Positions 35,008 to 43,958 of a stretch of 64,000 bases of DNA are shown here, piece after piece. Origin of the DNA: Gammaproteobacteria bacterium (GTDB lineage Bacteria > Pseudomonadota > Gammaproteobacteria > Burkholderiales > Burkholderiaceae_C). The position numbers were made by a program, and so were the translations under genes. The notes beneath the pieces are model-generated. The model saw only the letters and a list, made by a program, of their open reading frames with translations. It did no database searches and was not told the origin of the DNA. The stretch is from contig JAHJWB010000015.1 of NCBI GenBank assembly GCA_018828125.1, positions 62,001-126,000 of the forward strand, given 5' to 3'. Position 1 is the first letter of the stretch; each line of letters begins with the position of its first letter.

Positions 35008-35745
35008 TCAGTCTTTCCACACCACGCTGCTCGCCACGTCGGCGCGTGTGGTCCGAAACTGGTTGGCAGGGTGCGCCAGATCGGGCAGGCCGAACGAAAT
35101 GCCACACACCACATTGCGGTCGTCGCCAATGCCCAGCACTTCGCGCAGCACCCCGGGGTAGGCGGCCAGCGCCGCCTGGGCGATGGAGCCCAGGCCCAGG
35201 CTGTGCGCGGCAAGCATGAAGCTCGATACATATGCGCCACAGTCCACTGCGCCATACACGCCCAGTGCTTCGTCGCTGGTGACGATGGCCACGTGCGGGG
35301 CGCCAAACATGGTGAAGTTCTGCGCCGCCTGTCGGGCGGACGCCTCGCGGTCGCCTTTGGCAATGCCCAATGCTTCGTACAGGCCGTAGCCGCATTCACG
35401 GCGGCGATCCTGGTACACCCCGCGGTACTCGCGCGGCCAGGGGAGGTCGGGATGGGGTGCCGCGGTGGCCACGTGCGCCTGCAGCGCACTGCTCAGGCGT
35501 TCCAGCGTGCTGCCGCTGGCGATGTGCAGCTGCCAGGGTTGTGCGTTGCACCACGATGCCGTGCGCTGTGCGGTGGTCAGCATGCGTTCGATGGTGGCAC
35601 GGGGCAGTGGCCCGGGCAAAAATGCGCGGCAGCTGAAACGCGTGTGGAGCAGGTCCGAAAGCGTGTGGAATGCGGCGCTGTCTGCGGCAGCGACGGGTGC
35701 TGGCGTTGGAACTTGCGGAAGGGGGATGGTGCCAGGCGCTGTCAT
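35008..35745 (-). CDS. Nitroreductase-family flavoprotein
   Basis: 245 residues from ATG 35745 (MTAPGTIPLPQVPTP). The nitroreductase fold starts at about residue 28: LLHTRFSCRAF is the FMN-phosphate-binding Arg/Ser block, followed by ASWCNAQPWQLHI, AVDCGAYVSSFMLAAHSLGLGS and CGISFGLPD. It is cytosolic, FMN- and NAD(P)H-dependent, and should reduce quinones or nitro compounds. It is ten bases downstream of the PHA granule-region gene and immediately upstream of the lyase in a leftward run. The natural substrate is unknown. Confidence 0.88.
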   Translation of the reverse strand: MTAPGTIPLPQVPTPAPVAAADSAAFHTLSDLLHTRFSCRAFLPGPLPRATIERMLTTAQRTASWCNAQPWQLHIASGSTLERLSSALQAHVATAAPHPDLPWPREYRGVYQDRRRECGYGLYEALGIAKGDREASARQAAQNFTMFGAPHVAIVTSDEALGVYGAVDCGAYVSSFMLAAHSLGLGSIAQAALAAYPGVLREVLGIGDDRNVVCGISFGLPDLAHPANQFRTTRADVASSVVWKD

Positions 35746-35755
35746 GGTGCGCCGT

Positions 35756-36190
35756 TCACGCTTTTTTGGCTTTGGGCGCAGGCTTGGCCGCGGCCTTCTT
35801 CGGCTCCACGTCCACAACCTTCTCCGCTTTGGGTGGCCTGACTTTGTGCTTGGCGGCGCCAGCGGCGCTGGTGGCGGCAGACTTTTTGGCCGCGGGGTGC
35901 GGGGCATTGAGCAGTGCGTCCAGTTGCTCGCCAATCTCGGATTCGATGCGGTCCTTGAATGCGCCAAACAAGAAGCCCAGCTGCGCCTTCATCTCGAACT
36001 GGTGTGCATCCACCAGCAAGGTGCCTTTGACGCCCGAGCGGCTGAACGTCAGCGTGTCTTCGGTGTCGCCCTCTTCATAGGTGCACTCCATGTCAAACTT
36101 TTCTTCGGCCTTCTCGGCCCACGAGAACGCAATCTTGCGGGCTTCCTTGAAGCCCAGTTGGTGGTCGCGGTGGATGTGGATGTCTGGCAC
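35756..36190 (-). CDS. Polyhydroxyalkanoic acid granule-region family protein
   Basis: 144 residues. The N-terminal 95 residues (MPDIHIHRDHQLGFKEARKI, FDMECTYEEGD, DAHQFEMKAQLGFLFGAFKD) fit the small PHA_gran_rgn family found near polyhydroxyalkanoate genes. The C-terminal 50 residues are a Lys/Ala/Pro tail resembling nucleic-acid- or granule-binding tails. The product is cytosolic with no known reaction. No PHA synthase lies in this window, so the storage link rests on family naming only. Confidence 0.85.
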   Translation of the reverse strand: MPDIHIHRDHQLGFKEARKIAFSWAEKAEEKFDMECTYEEGDTEDTLTFSRSGVKGTLLVDAHQFEMKAQLGFLFGAFKDRIESEIGEQLDALLNAPHPAAKKSAATSAAGAAKHKVRPPKAEKVVDVEPKKAAAKPAPKAKKA

Positions 36191-36211
36191 GGGGCGTCTC
36201 CTTGGGGCGTG

Positions 36212-37369
36212 TTATTGGACTTTGTTTGTGGCTGGCAGCAGGGCGCGCAGGCTGTCGTGGCGCTGCGGCCGCGGTGCCTGTGTCAGCTGTCGCACCGCAT
36301 CATAAAACCGGGTCCAGTCGCGGCCCTCGCGCTCGAACAGGGCTTCAAACGCAGGCACCAGTTCGTCATAGGCGGCCTGGGCTGCAAAACTGGCGTTGTT
36401 GGCCTTGGCCACCCAGCGGTCGTAGCCCGCCACCTGTGCGGTGGTCGCCTGGGGCGCGCTTCCATCCTGAGGCTGTAGCCAGCGCGCGCGCAGTGCGGCA
36501 TAGTCCGCGCGAAATTGCTGCATTGCTTCTGTTTTCATAGCTGCTAGTGCTTTACCATCAAGCGCTAGAGTCTCTTTTTGCTCATAAACTTCGGCCAGCC
36601 GCGCCCGAGTGGCCCGGGTCAGCGCGCGAAAGGCGCTGCGTCGCGCCTCGCTGGTGGCAAAGGCGTCGCGCGCCTCGGGCGTCGATTGTGTGGAGAGCCA
36701 CTGCGCAATGCCGATGCGTTCGACCGCGGTGGCAAACGATTCGTTGAACAACGTATCGTCTTTGGCGTAGACCACCTGGTGGGCCAGCTCGTGGAATAGC
36801 AGGCGCACGAAGTCGCCCTCCGGCCAGGCGATGAAGGTGGACAGCAGCGGGTCGCCGCCCGCCCAGTTCATGTAGCCCAGTGTTGAGTAAGCGGGCACGC
36901 CATACACCTCCACCTCCAGGCCCTGCGCGGCCAGTTCGGCCGCCTCGGCCTGGGCGTCGGCCTCGGTGAAATAGCCGCGGTACCCAATGCAGCCCGTGAC
37001 CGGGAAACACCAGGTGTGCAGTGTCAGCGCATAGGGCGGCGCGGCCACCACGTTCCACACGGCGGCGGGGCGCTTCAGGTCGGCGTAGCGGCGGTAGCTG
37101 GCGTTGTCGGGCAGACCCAGTTCGGTCACGGCGAAAGCGCGCGCACGCTGGGCCAGCTGCAGCCGCGTGCGCAATGCTGGCTGAATGTCGGTGCGCGCAA
37201 TCCACTGGTCAATGGGCTCGGCCGCATGCATCAGCTGCATGTGACCCCGCACCGACTGCCAGTAGTAGCCCAACGCACTGGTGGCGCCCGTGGTGCAGGC
37301 GCAGCCCGCCAGGGCCAGGCTGATCCAGAGGGTAAAAAAAGCCCGCAGGCGGGAGAGAGGCTGGCGCAT
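36212..37369 (-). CDS. Lipoprotein aminopeptidase (putative, DUF2265 type) with repeat-derived insert
   Basis: 385 residues. The lipobox LALAGC puts the lipidated cysteine at C23. The zinc motif is LFHELAHQVVY (H193, E194, H197), with E210 in NESFATAVE as likely third ligand. Upstream blocks YYWQSVRGH and VYGVPAYSTLGYMNWAGGDP are typical of this family of predicted periplasmic or outer-membrane aminopeptidases. Residues about 263-282 (EQKETLALDGKALAAMKTEA) are translated from repeat A copy 6 without breaking the frame. They fall in the helical region after the active site, so activity may survive. Confidence 0.82.
   Translation of the reverse strand: MRQPLSRLRAFFTLWISLALAGCACTTGATSALGYYWQSVRGHMQLMHAAEPIDQWIARTDIQPALRTRLQLAQRARAFAVTELGLPDNASYRRYADLKRPAAVWNVVAAPPYALTLHTWCFPVTGCIGYRGYFTEADAQAEAAELAAQGLEVEVYGVPAYSTLGYMNWAGGDPLLSTFIAWPEGDFVRLLFHELAHQVVYAKDDTLFNESFATAVERIGIAQWLSTQSTPEARDAFATSEARRSAFRALTRATRARLAEVYEQKETLALDGKALAAMKTEAMQQFRADYAALRARWLQPQDGSAPQATTAQVAGYDRWVAKANNASFAAQAAYDELVPAFEALFEREGRDWTRFYDAVRQLTQAPRPQRHDSLRALLPATNKVQ
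36526..36582 (-). repeat. Dispersed palindromic repeat, family A copy 6, inside the aminopeptidase gene
   Basis: On the minus strand: ACTCTAGCGCTTGATGG, TAAAGCACTAGCAGCTATG, AAAACAGAAG, nearly identical to copy 4 at 21630. It is read in frame by the surrounding gene and encodes about 19 residues. Confidence 0.9.
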
Positions 37370-37450
37370 GCGGGCAGTTTATGGGCAGATGGCCAGCGAC
37401 GTTGCCAAGCTGTCAGTACCTTGGCTGCTGCGGTTTCTAGAATGCGGCAC

Positions 37451-38119
37451 ATGACCGCTCAACCGACCCCCGAGTTTCCCGCCGTGCCTGCCTTGCCCGT
37501 CGGCCTGTTTGCCGATGAGGCCGGTTGCCCGCGTTGCGGCTGGTGCCAGGCCACGCCGTTCTACCGCCAATACCACGACAACGAATGGGGCTTTCCGGTG
37601 GCGGATGACCGGCGGCTGTTTGAAAAGCTGTGCCTGGAAGGCTTTCAGTCGGGCCTGAGCTGGCTCACCATCTTGAACAAGCGCGAGGGCTTTCGCGCCG
37701 CGTTTGCCAACTTTGATGCGGAAAAGGTGGCAGCGTTTGGCGAGCAGGACGTGGAGCGCCTGGTGCAGGACGCCGCCATCGTGCGCCACCGGGGCAAGAT
37801 CACCTCCACCATCAACAACGCCCAGCGCGTGCTGGAACTCAAACGCGAGTTTGGTTCGCTGGCGCACTATGTGTGGCGCCATGAGCCCGCTGCCGCCGAC
37901 CGGCCTGCGCACATCACGCGCGAAGTGGCGCGCACCTTGTCCACATCGCCCGCGTCCATCGCCATGTCCAAAGACCTCAAAAAGCGCGGCTGGAGTTTTG
38001 TGGGCCCCACCACCGTGTATGCCTTCATGCAGGCAATGGGGCTGGTCAACGACCACTTGGAAGGCTGCCACTCGCGCGCGTTGGCGTTGAAAGCCCGTGC
38101 GGCGTTTGTGGTGCCCTGA
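37451..38119 (+). CDS. tag: DNA-3-methyladenine glycosylase I
   Basis: 222 residues from ATG 37451 (the ATG at 37442 would add three residues). Tag marks: RCGWCQATPFYRQYHDNEWG (zinc cysteines and Tyr), FEKLCLEGFQSGLSWLTIL, and the late FVGPTTVYAFMQAMGLVNDH with GCHS supplying the remaining zinc ligands. It excises 3-methyladenine from alkylated DNA. It is divergent from the aminopeptidase gene and has no partner genes. An N-terminal extension of about 28 residues is rich in Pro and Ala. Confidence 0.95.
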   Translation: MTAQPTPEFPAVPALPVGLFADEAGCPRCGWCQATPFYRQYHDNEWGFPVADDRRLFEKLCLEGFQSGLSWLTILNKREGFRAAFANFDAEKVAAFGEQDVERLVQDAAIVRHRGKITSTINNAQRVLELKREFGSLAHYVWRHEPAAADRPAHITREVARTLSTSPASIAMSKDLKKRGWSFVGPTTVYAFMQAMGLVNDHLEGCHSRALALKARAAFVVP

Positions 38120-38539
38120 CCGGGGCGTTGCGTGCCTGATTCTCAGCGTGACAAGGAAAGCGTCAATCCCGTTGCCCGCATGAAGCACATTTGCCCCCAT
38201 TGACGCAGGCCCGGCGTCAGCCTCGGAGCCTTGCGCTGGGCCACGCGAACAAGCACTGTGCAATGCAGTGTTAGCGCCCGCCAAATATGCCGGCCTTCGG
38301 TCGGCTCAGGCTATCTGCCGTCTCTTTTATCGGATCGCCGCGATAGGCCCACCCCGTCCGACTCCCCACAGAAATCCCCCCGGCTCCCGGCACGCGATAG
38401 CGCCAAACATCGGTCGCTGAGGCGACATTGCGCGCTGGTTTACCCTGCATAAATATTAATTGAAGATCTGAAAAAATACACAAATGCCAGTTGTGTATAT
38501 CAAATGGCGAACCTCCTTCACCTGTAACCAGGAGCCCCC
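38120..38539. other. Intergenic stretch of 420 bases upstream of the esterase pair
   Basis: The left 320 bases are GC-rich. On the minus strand a 70-codon frame (38271-38483) reads through, with a Gly/Arg-rich end (VPGAGGISVGSRTGWAYRGD). I do not recognise it and it lacks a supported start. The right 100 bases turn sharply AT-rich and hold the inverted repeat at 38476-38498 and the promoter region of the esterases. Confidence 0.5.
38476..38498. promoter_or_regulatory. Inverted repeat, candidate operator of the tandem esterases
   Basis: ATACACAA-ATGCCAG-TTGTGTAT: perfect 8-bp arms, 7-base centre, 41 bases upstream of the first esterase ATG, within an AT-rich promoter-like stretch (AATATTAATTGAAGATCTG just before it). 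No regulator gene adjoins, so the cognate protein would be encoded elsewhere. Confidence 0.65.
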
Positions 38540-40531
38540 ATGCCCGTCTTGAACTCCCCTTTCTCCCGTCAACTCAGACGACGAGGTCTGAGGTTTGCCC
38601 TGCTGTTTTCCGGCACCGTATTAGCTGCCGGCTGCGGCGGGTCCGGGGACGTTGTTGTGCAGACCGGCACATTCGGCGGCACGCCGGTGGCCGGTCTCAA
38701 CTATCAGTACGGCAATGCCGCGGCCTCCGAGACCAATGCGGCGGGTCAGTTTCGGTATGCTACTGGTGAACAGGTCAGTTTTTCGATCGGCAAGCTGGCC
38801 CTGGGATCGGCGCAGGGCGCTGCGTCGCTGACACCCCTGACCCTCACCCCGGGTGCCACCGCAGCGAGCGACCGCAGGGTGACCAACAAATTGATCCTGC
38901 TGCAGACGCTGGACACGGATGGCAACCTGAACAACGGCATTCAGATCGACGCCGCAGCGCGTACCGCTGTCTCCGACGCGGCCGCGTCGATCGTGTTCGA
39001 CCAGGACCCCACCACATTCCGCGCGGGCCTTGCGCCGCTTCTGGCGAAACTGAATTCTGCCAACGTGTTCACCGACCTCGACCCGCGTCCGCGCAGCGCC
39101 CGCACCGCGGACGCCACGCTGGAGCAGTTCGCCCGCGAGAGCGCTGTGCGCCATCAGGTCACGATTTCCGCCGGAACGCTGAGCGGCTACGAGGCCAATT
39201 CAGCGACGTGGCAGTACCTCGGTATTCCGTACGCGAAGCCGCCCGTGGGTGATCTGCGGTGGCGTTCGCCGCAGCCGGTGGATGCCTGGACCGGCGTGCG
39301 GCACGCGGTCGCTTGGAGCGACCAAGCCGCACAGAACGCCGCGCTGGAGCGTTTTGGCGAAGGGGGCATGAGCGAAGATTCGCTGTACCTGAACGTCACG
39401 GCACCGAAGACCGCCACCAAGGCCCCGGTGATGGTGTGGTTCCACGGTGGCGGTTTCACATCACTGACCAGCAATACGAAGCCCTTCAACAACCCGGCTG
39501 CATTGGCCAGCAAGGGCGTCGTGCAGGTGTCCGTGAACCACCGCCTGGGGCCTTTCGGCTACATCGCGCACCCCGGTTTGAGCCAGGAGTCGGGTTACAA
39601 CGGCTCCGGCAACTACGGTCAGATGGACCTCGTGATGGCGCTGCAATGGGTCAAAGCCAATATCGCGCAGTTCGGTGGAGACCCGAACAACGTGACGATC
39701 TTCGGCGAGTCCGGCGGCGGGCGGAAGGTGCTGTCGCTGATGGCGTCGCCGCAGGCTGCGGGCCTGTTTCACAAGGCCATCAGCCAGAGCGGCACCCTGA
39801 TTCCTGACACACGCAGCCTCGCCTCGGCCGAAGCGATCGGCAGCACGTTGCAGTCGCGCCTCGGTGCGGCTTCGCTTGCCGAAATGCGCGCTCGCAGCTG
39901 GACCGATGTGGTCGCCGCCGCTGCGCCGCTGATCCCCTACACCAACGTCGACAACCATTACCTGCCCACGACGGAACGTGTCAGCTTCGAGACGCGCAAG
40001 CACAACGATGTACCGTTCCTGATCGTGGTCAACACCAACGACACCGAGGACCCGATTGCCACGGTGAAAAACGTGTTTCCGTGGATGTCCACGCACAGTG
40101 AGCAGAACCACTATGCGGCGCTGTTCAGCCATATGCCGGCCGGCTGGCGTGCGCGCGGTGTCACCACGTACCACGGCGGTGAACTGACGTATGTCTTCAA
40201 TGCCCCGGAAAGTGTCATCTCGCACTTCCTGCTGAACCTCGTCATTGATCCAGCCACCAATGCGCGCCTGGTGGTGGGGGATCTGAACGGCAACGGCGTG
40301 ACCGGTTCTGCCGGCGACGCTGCTGACGTGCTCGCCTCGGCGGGGTTCGATGCGCTCGACAAGACCGTCATCGAATCGACCATGTCGATCTGGACGCAGT
40401 TCGCCAAAACCGGAAACCCGAGTGTGCCGGGCCTCGTCAACTGGCCTGCCTACACGACGGCGAACGATACCTATGTAGATCTTGGCGCTTCGCCTGTCGT
40501 CAAGACTGGGTTGTCCAAGGTCTTCCCATGA
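38540..40531 (+). CDS. Type-B carboxylesterase lipoprotein, tandem copy 1
   Basis: 663 residues. The signal peptide ends in lipobox VLAAGC (C32). Residues 40-200 form an extra N-terminal domain with a calcium-loop-like DTDGNLNNG at 125-133. The alpha/beta-hydrolase domain follows: oxyanion HGGG 302-305, nucleophile S391 in FGESGGG, and H545 in YHGGELTYVF. A second dockerin/EF-hand-like loop DLNGNGVTGSAGD sits at 581-593. AGGAG precedes the start. It should hydrolyse esters at the cell envelope. The nucleophile elbow has GG where most type-B enzymes have AG. Confidence 0.88.
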   Translation: MPVLNSPFSRQLRRRGLRFALLFSGTVLAAGCGGSGDVVVQTGTFGGTPVAGLNYQYGNAAASETNAAGQFRYATGEQVSFSIGKLALGSAQGAASLTPLTLTPGATAASDRRVTNKLILLQTLDTDGNLNNGIQIDAAARTAVSDAAASIVFDQDPTTFRAGLAPLLAKLNSANVFTDLDPRPRSARTADATLEQFARESAVRHQVTISAGTLSGYEANSATWQYLGIPYAKPPVGDLRWRSPQPVDAWTGVRHAVAWSDQAAQNAALERFGEGGMSEDSLYLNVTAPKTATKAPVMVWFHGGGFTSLTSNTKPFNNPAALASKGVVQVSVNHRLGPFGYIAHPGLSQESGYNGSGNYGQMDLVMALQWVKANIAQFGGDPNNVTIFGESGGGRKVLSLMASPQAAGLFHKAISQSGTLIPDTRSLASAEAIGSTLQSRLGAASLAEMRARSWTDVVAAAAPLIPYTNVDNHYLPTTERVSFETRKHNDVPFLIVVNTNDTEDPIATVKNVFPWMSTHSEQNHYAALFSHMPAGWRARGVTTYHGGELTYVFNAPESVISHFLLNLVIDPATNARLVVGDLNGNGVTGSAGDAADVLASAGFDALDKTVIESTMSIWTQFAKTGNPSVPGLVNWPAYTTANDTYVDLGASPVVKTGLSKVFP

Positions 40532-40566
40532 CCCACCACGCCCCACCCAAAACCAGGAGACAAGGT

Positions 40567-42558
40567 ATGTGCAGAATCCAGACCCGTATGTGCATTGCAG
40601 CGCTCGCTGCGGCGGCGACGCTCGTCGCCTGCGGCGGCAGCGACGCGCCCGACCTCAGCACCGGTGCCTTTACCAACAGCCCCGTTTCCGGTCTCACCTA
40701 CACCCGTTCTGGGGCGACCGGCGGAACCACCGATGCGTCCGGTCGCTTCAGTTACCGGGCCGGAGAGACACTCGCGTTTTCGATTGGAAACCTGTCGTTG
40801 GGCTCGGCGCCCGGCGCGGCAGTCTTGACGCCGCTCAGTGTCACGTCGGGTGCCGCCGCGGTCACCGACGTGCGGGTGCACAACAAGCTGATCCTGCTGC
40901 AGACGCTTGACGAGGATGGCGATCTCAACAACGGCATTCAGATCACCGAAGGCATTCGCACGGTGGTGTCTGCCCACGCTGGCGGCATCAACTTTGAGCA
41001 GCCGACGGCTGCATTTCGCGCCAGCCTGGGCCCGGTGGTGGCCGCCTTGAACAGCGCCAACGTATTCACGGACCCAGACCCGCGCCCGCGCACTGCACGC
41101 ACCGCCGCATCCGCGCTGGAACACTTCGCCCGGGCGAGCAGCCCCCGCCATGTCGTTACGACCAGCGGTGGGCAGCTCAGCGGATTCGAGTCCAGTGCCA
41201 CGACCTGGCAATACCTCGGCGTCCCGTACGCGAAACCCCCACTGGGCGAGCTTCGCTGGCGTCCGCCACAGGCGCCTGCAGCATGGACCGGCGTGCGCGA
41301 TGCCGTGGCCTGGAGCAACCAGTCCGCCCAGAATCCAACGCTGGAGGCGATCGGCGAAGGCGGGATGAGCGAGGATTCGCTGTACCTCAACGTCACCGCG
41401 CCCAAGAACGCGGACAAATTGCCGGTCATGGTGTGGTTCCACGGCGGCGCCTTCGCGATCCTCAGCGGCAACACCAAGCAATACAACAACCCCGACGGTG
41501 TGGTCACCAAGGGGGTCGTGCTGGTCACGGTCAACCATCGCCTCGGCCCCTTCGGCTACATGGCGCACCCGCTGCTGACCGCAGAGAGCGGCTACGGCGG
41601 CTCGGGCAACTACGGCCAGATGGATTTGGTGATGGCACTTCAGTGGGTCAGGAAGAACATCGCGCAGTTTGGCGGCGACCCGGCGAACGTGACCTTGTTT
41701 GGCCAGTCGGGCGGGGGTGGCAAGACGTACTCGCTGATGAACTCTCCGCAAGCCGCTGGCCTGTTCCACAAGGCGATTGTGCAAAGTGGCGCCAGCGAAA
41801 TCCCGACCACGGGCACCGTCGCGACGTCCCTGGCGGGCAACGAAGCCGTCGGCACCGCCATGTTCAAACGCCTGGGCGTGGAGACACTGGCGCAGGCCCG
41901 CGCATTGCCCTGGACTGCGTTCGCGCAGGCCGACCTGGACGCCGGCATCCCGCGGGAAATCTATCGTCCTAATGCTGACTCCTATTACCTGCCCAAGACC
42001 TACCAGCAGAACGTGGCGGACGGCATGCCAAGCGACGTGCCGTTGATGGTGGGAGTGACCTCTGGCGACTACCCATCGCTGCGCGGCGCACTGCCTACCT
42101 TCATGGCGCAGCGCACGCCGACCTACCGGTCGAATCAGTTTGTCTACAAATTCAGCCGTGTGCCGGATGGCTGGGCGGCGATGGGCTTGCTCAGCGCACA
42201 CGGTGGCGAGGTGCCCTACCTGTTCAATTACCCGCTGGGTATGGTCAGCAATTACAACCTGAACCTGGTCCTGACCCCACAAGGCACGAAGCCACCCATC
42301 GGCGACCTGAATGGCAACGGGGTAACAGGCACCGCCGGCGATGTGGCCGATGTCTATGCGTCGATGCAGTGGGGCGCGGGCGACATCGCCACCGTTGACA
42401 CGGTCATGACGACATGGACGCAGTTTGCCAAGACCGGGAACCCCAGCACGCCCGCATTGACCTGGCCGGCCTACACCCTTGCCAACGACACCTACATAGA
42501 GTTCGGACCGACCTCGACTGCCACCGTGCGGACCGGCTTGGGCACCGCCTTTCCCTGA
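40567..42558 (+). CDS. Type-B carboxylesterase lipoprotein, tandem copy 2
   Basis: 663 residues from ATG 40567, with AGGAGA seven bases upstream. An in-frame ATG at 40528 would overlap copy 1. The lipobox LVAC gives C22. It follows copy 1 domain by domain: N-terminal domain with DEDGDLNNG (115-123), oxyanion HGGA near 292, nucleophile S381 in FGQSGGG, HGGEVPYLF and the calcium-like loop DLNGNGVTGTAGD. The elbow is GQSGGG rather than GESGGG, so the acid next to the serine is lost in this copy. It follows copy 1 after 35 bases and is probably co-transcribed. Confidence 0.88.
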   Translation: MCRIQTRMCIAALAAAATLVACGGSDAPDLSTGAFTNSPVSGLTYTRSGATGGTTDASGRFSYRAGETLAFSIGNLSLGSAPGAAVLTPLSVTSGAAAVTDVRVHNKLILLQTLDEDGDLNNGIQITEGIRTVVSAHAGGINFEQPTAAFRASLGPVVAALNSANVFTDPDPRPRTARTAASALEHFARASSPRHVVTTSGGQLSGFESSATTWQYLGVPYAKPPLGELRWRPPQAPAAWTGVRDAVAWSNQSAQNPTLEAIGEGGMSEDSLYLNVTAPKNADKLPVMVWFHGGAFAILSGNTKQYNNPDGVVTKGVVLVTVNHRLGPFGYMAHPLLTAESGYGGSGNYGQMDLVMALQWVRKNIAQFGGDPANVTLFGQSGGGGKTYSLMNSPQAAGLFHKAIVQSGASEIPTTGTVATSLAGNEAVGTAMFKRLGVETLAQARALPWTAFAQADLDAGIPREIYRPNADSYYLPKTYQQNVADGMPSDVPLMVGVTSGDYPSLRGALPTFMAQRTPTYRSNQFVYKFSRVPDGWAAMGLLSAHGGEVPYLFNYPLGMVSNYNLNLVLTPQGTKPPIGDLNGNGVTGTAGDVADVYASMQWGAGDIATVDTVMTTWTQFAKTGNPSTPALTWPAYTLANDTYIEFGPTSTATVRTGLGTAFP

Positions 42559-42679
42559 GGTTTCTCGGATCCTGCGGGCCCCATGCAGGTCCCGCAGGAT
42601 GGAAGCGCAAGGCGTGCTGCGCCGGGCGGCTCGGTTGCACCCGCTAGTCCGGTCGCGTCAGGGCATCCCGAATTGATCC

Positions 42680-43921
42680 TTAACTGTGGGGCGTGCTTGC
42701 GGGCCGCAGGGCCCTCAACGCCCCCAGCGCCGCTGCGCCCAGTAACGCGGTAAGCCACACGGCCGCTGCCCCCACGCCGTCGAGCAGCATGCCAAACAGC
42801 ACCGGCGCAAACGCCTGCGCCACGCGGGCGGGCACCATCATCAGTCCCTGGCGCGCACCATAGCCCGAAGGCCCAAACAGCACCAGGGGGAGCGTGCCCT
42901 TGGCAATGGTCAAGATACCGTTGCCCGCGCCGTGCAGCACGGTAAAAACAGCCGCAGCGGGTCCGCCCACCACCATCAGGATGGCGGCGCCCACCGGGTG
43001 TGCGGCAGCCGCCAGTTGGGCCGACAGCAGCGGATGCACACGGCGCAGCAGGCCAAACTCCAGCAGACGCGCCACCACCTGCGCGGGGCCTACCAGCGCT
43101 GCAATGGCCACCGCTGCTTGCAGCGACGTACCGCTGGCCTGCAGCAGCCGCGGCAGGTGCGCGGCCATGGCTGTGCTGGTGAACCAGGTCACCGCAAACA
43201 CAAATGACAGCAGCACGGTGGAGCGCAAGGTGTTGGGCGGTGGTGTGGTAGCGGGCGTGCCGGGCTGTGGTGTTGTTGAACTGTTGGCGGTGGATGCCGA
43301 TTCCGGTGTCGATGCGGCCTGCAGCGCGGTATCCGGAGCATCGTGCTGCGCTGGCGGTTGCGCACGCGGCAGCCAGCCGTTGAGCGGCACGCCCCACAGA
43401 ATGTGCAGCGCCGCCCAGCCAAGACAGGCGCCACGCCAGCCCCATTGCACCTCCATCCAAGCCGACAGCGGCCAGCCTACCGTGCTGGCGAACCCCGCAA
43501 TCAGCGTGATGCCGGTGATGGCGCCGCGCGCGCCCTGGCCGTACAGCCGCACCAGCGTGGCAAAAGCCGCCTCATACAGTCCTGACCCCATGGCCACACC
43601 CATCAGTACCCAGGCGGCGAACAGCCCCACCGGCCCTTGCGCCAGCGCCATGCTGGCCAGCGCGGCCGCAAACAGCACGTTGGTGCCCACCAGCACTGGA
43701 CGCCCGCCATGCTGGTCGATGGCCCGGCCCGCCAGCGGCCCAAGCAGCGCCGACACGATGAGCGCCAAGGAAAACGCCGCAAACACCGTGGGGGTGGCCA
43801 CGCCCAGGTCGCGCGCCATGGGGACGGCCAGCATGGCGGGCAGGTAGTACGAAGAGGCCCAGGCCAGCGTCTGGGCGGTGCCCAGGCGTGCCACGGCCCA
43901 GCGCTGGGAGGGGGCTGTCAT
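42680..43921 (-). CDS. MFS transporter in an ars gene cluster
   Basis: 413 residues, twelve predicted helices in two halves, separated by a Thr/Pro/Ala-rich cytoplasmic loop (about residues 190-235). Motif-A-like GRAIDQHGGRPVL lies between helices 2 and 3. The gene follows arsH by 37 bases on the same strand, so it is probably the exporter of this cluster. No ArsB or Acr3 is present. MFS proteins that export arsenicals (ArsJ, ArsK) are known, but I cannot assign this one to either, and a general drug exporter is possible. Confidence 0.75.
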   Translation of the reverse strand: MTAPSQRWAVARLGTAQTLAWASSYYLPAMLAVPMARDLGVATPTVFAAFSLALIVSALLGPLAGRAIDQHGGRPVLVGTNVLFAAALASMALAQGPVGLFAAWVLMGVAMGSGLYEAAFATLVRLYGQGARGAITGITLIAGFASTVGWPLSAWMEVQWGWRGACLGWAALHILWGVPLNGWLPRAQPPAQHDAPDTALQAASTPESASTANSSTTPQPGTPATTPPPNTLRSTVLLSFVFAVTWFTSTAMAAHLPRLLQASGTSLQAAVAIAALVGPAQVVARLLEFGLLRRVHPLLSAQLAAAAHPVGAAILMVVGGPAAAVFTVLHGAGNGILTIAKGTLPLVLFGPSGYGARQGLMMVPARVAQAFAPVLFGMLLDGVGAAAVWLTALLGAAALGALRALRPASTPHS

Positions 43922-43958
43922 GCCAGTGATGGCTGCGGGGCGACACCAGGAACCACCG

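Noticed and set aside
40471-42282. A 603-codon minus-strand frame
   Set aside because: Antisense shadow of the second esterase, with no recognisable domain.
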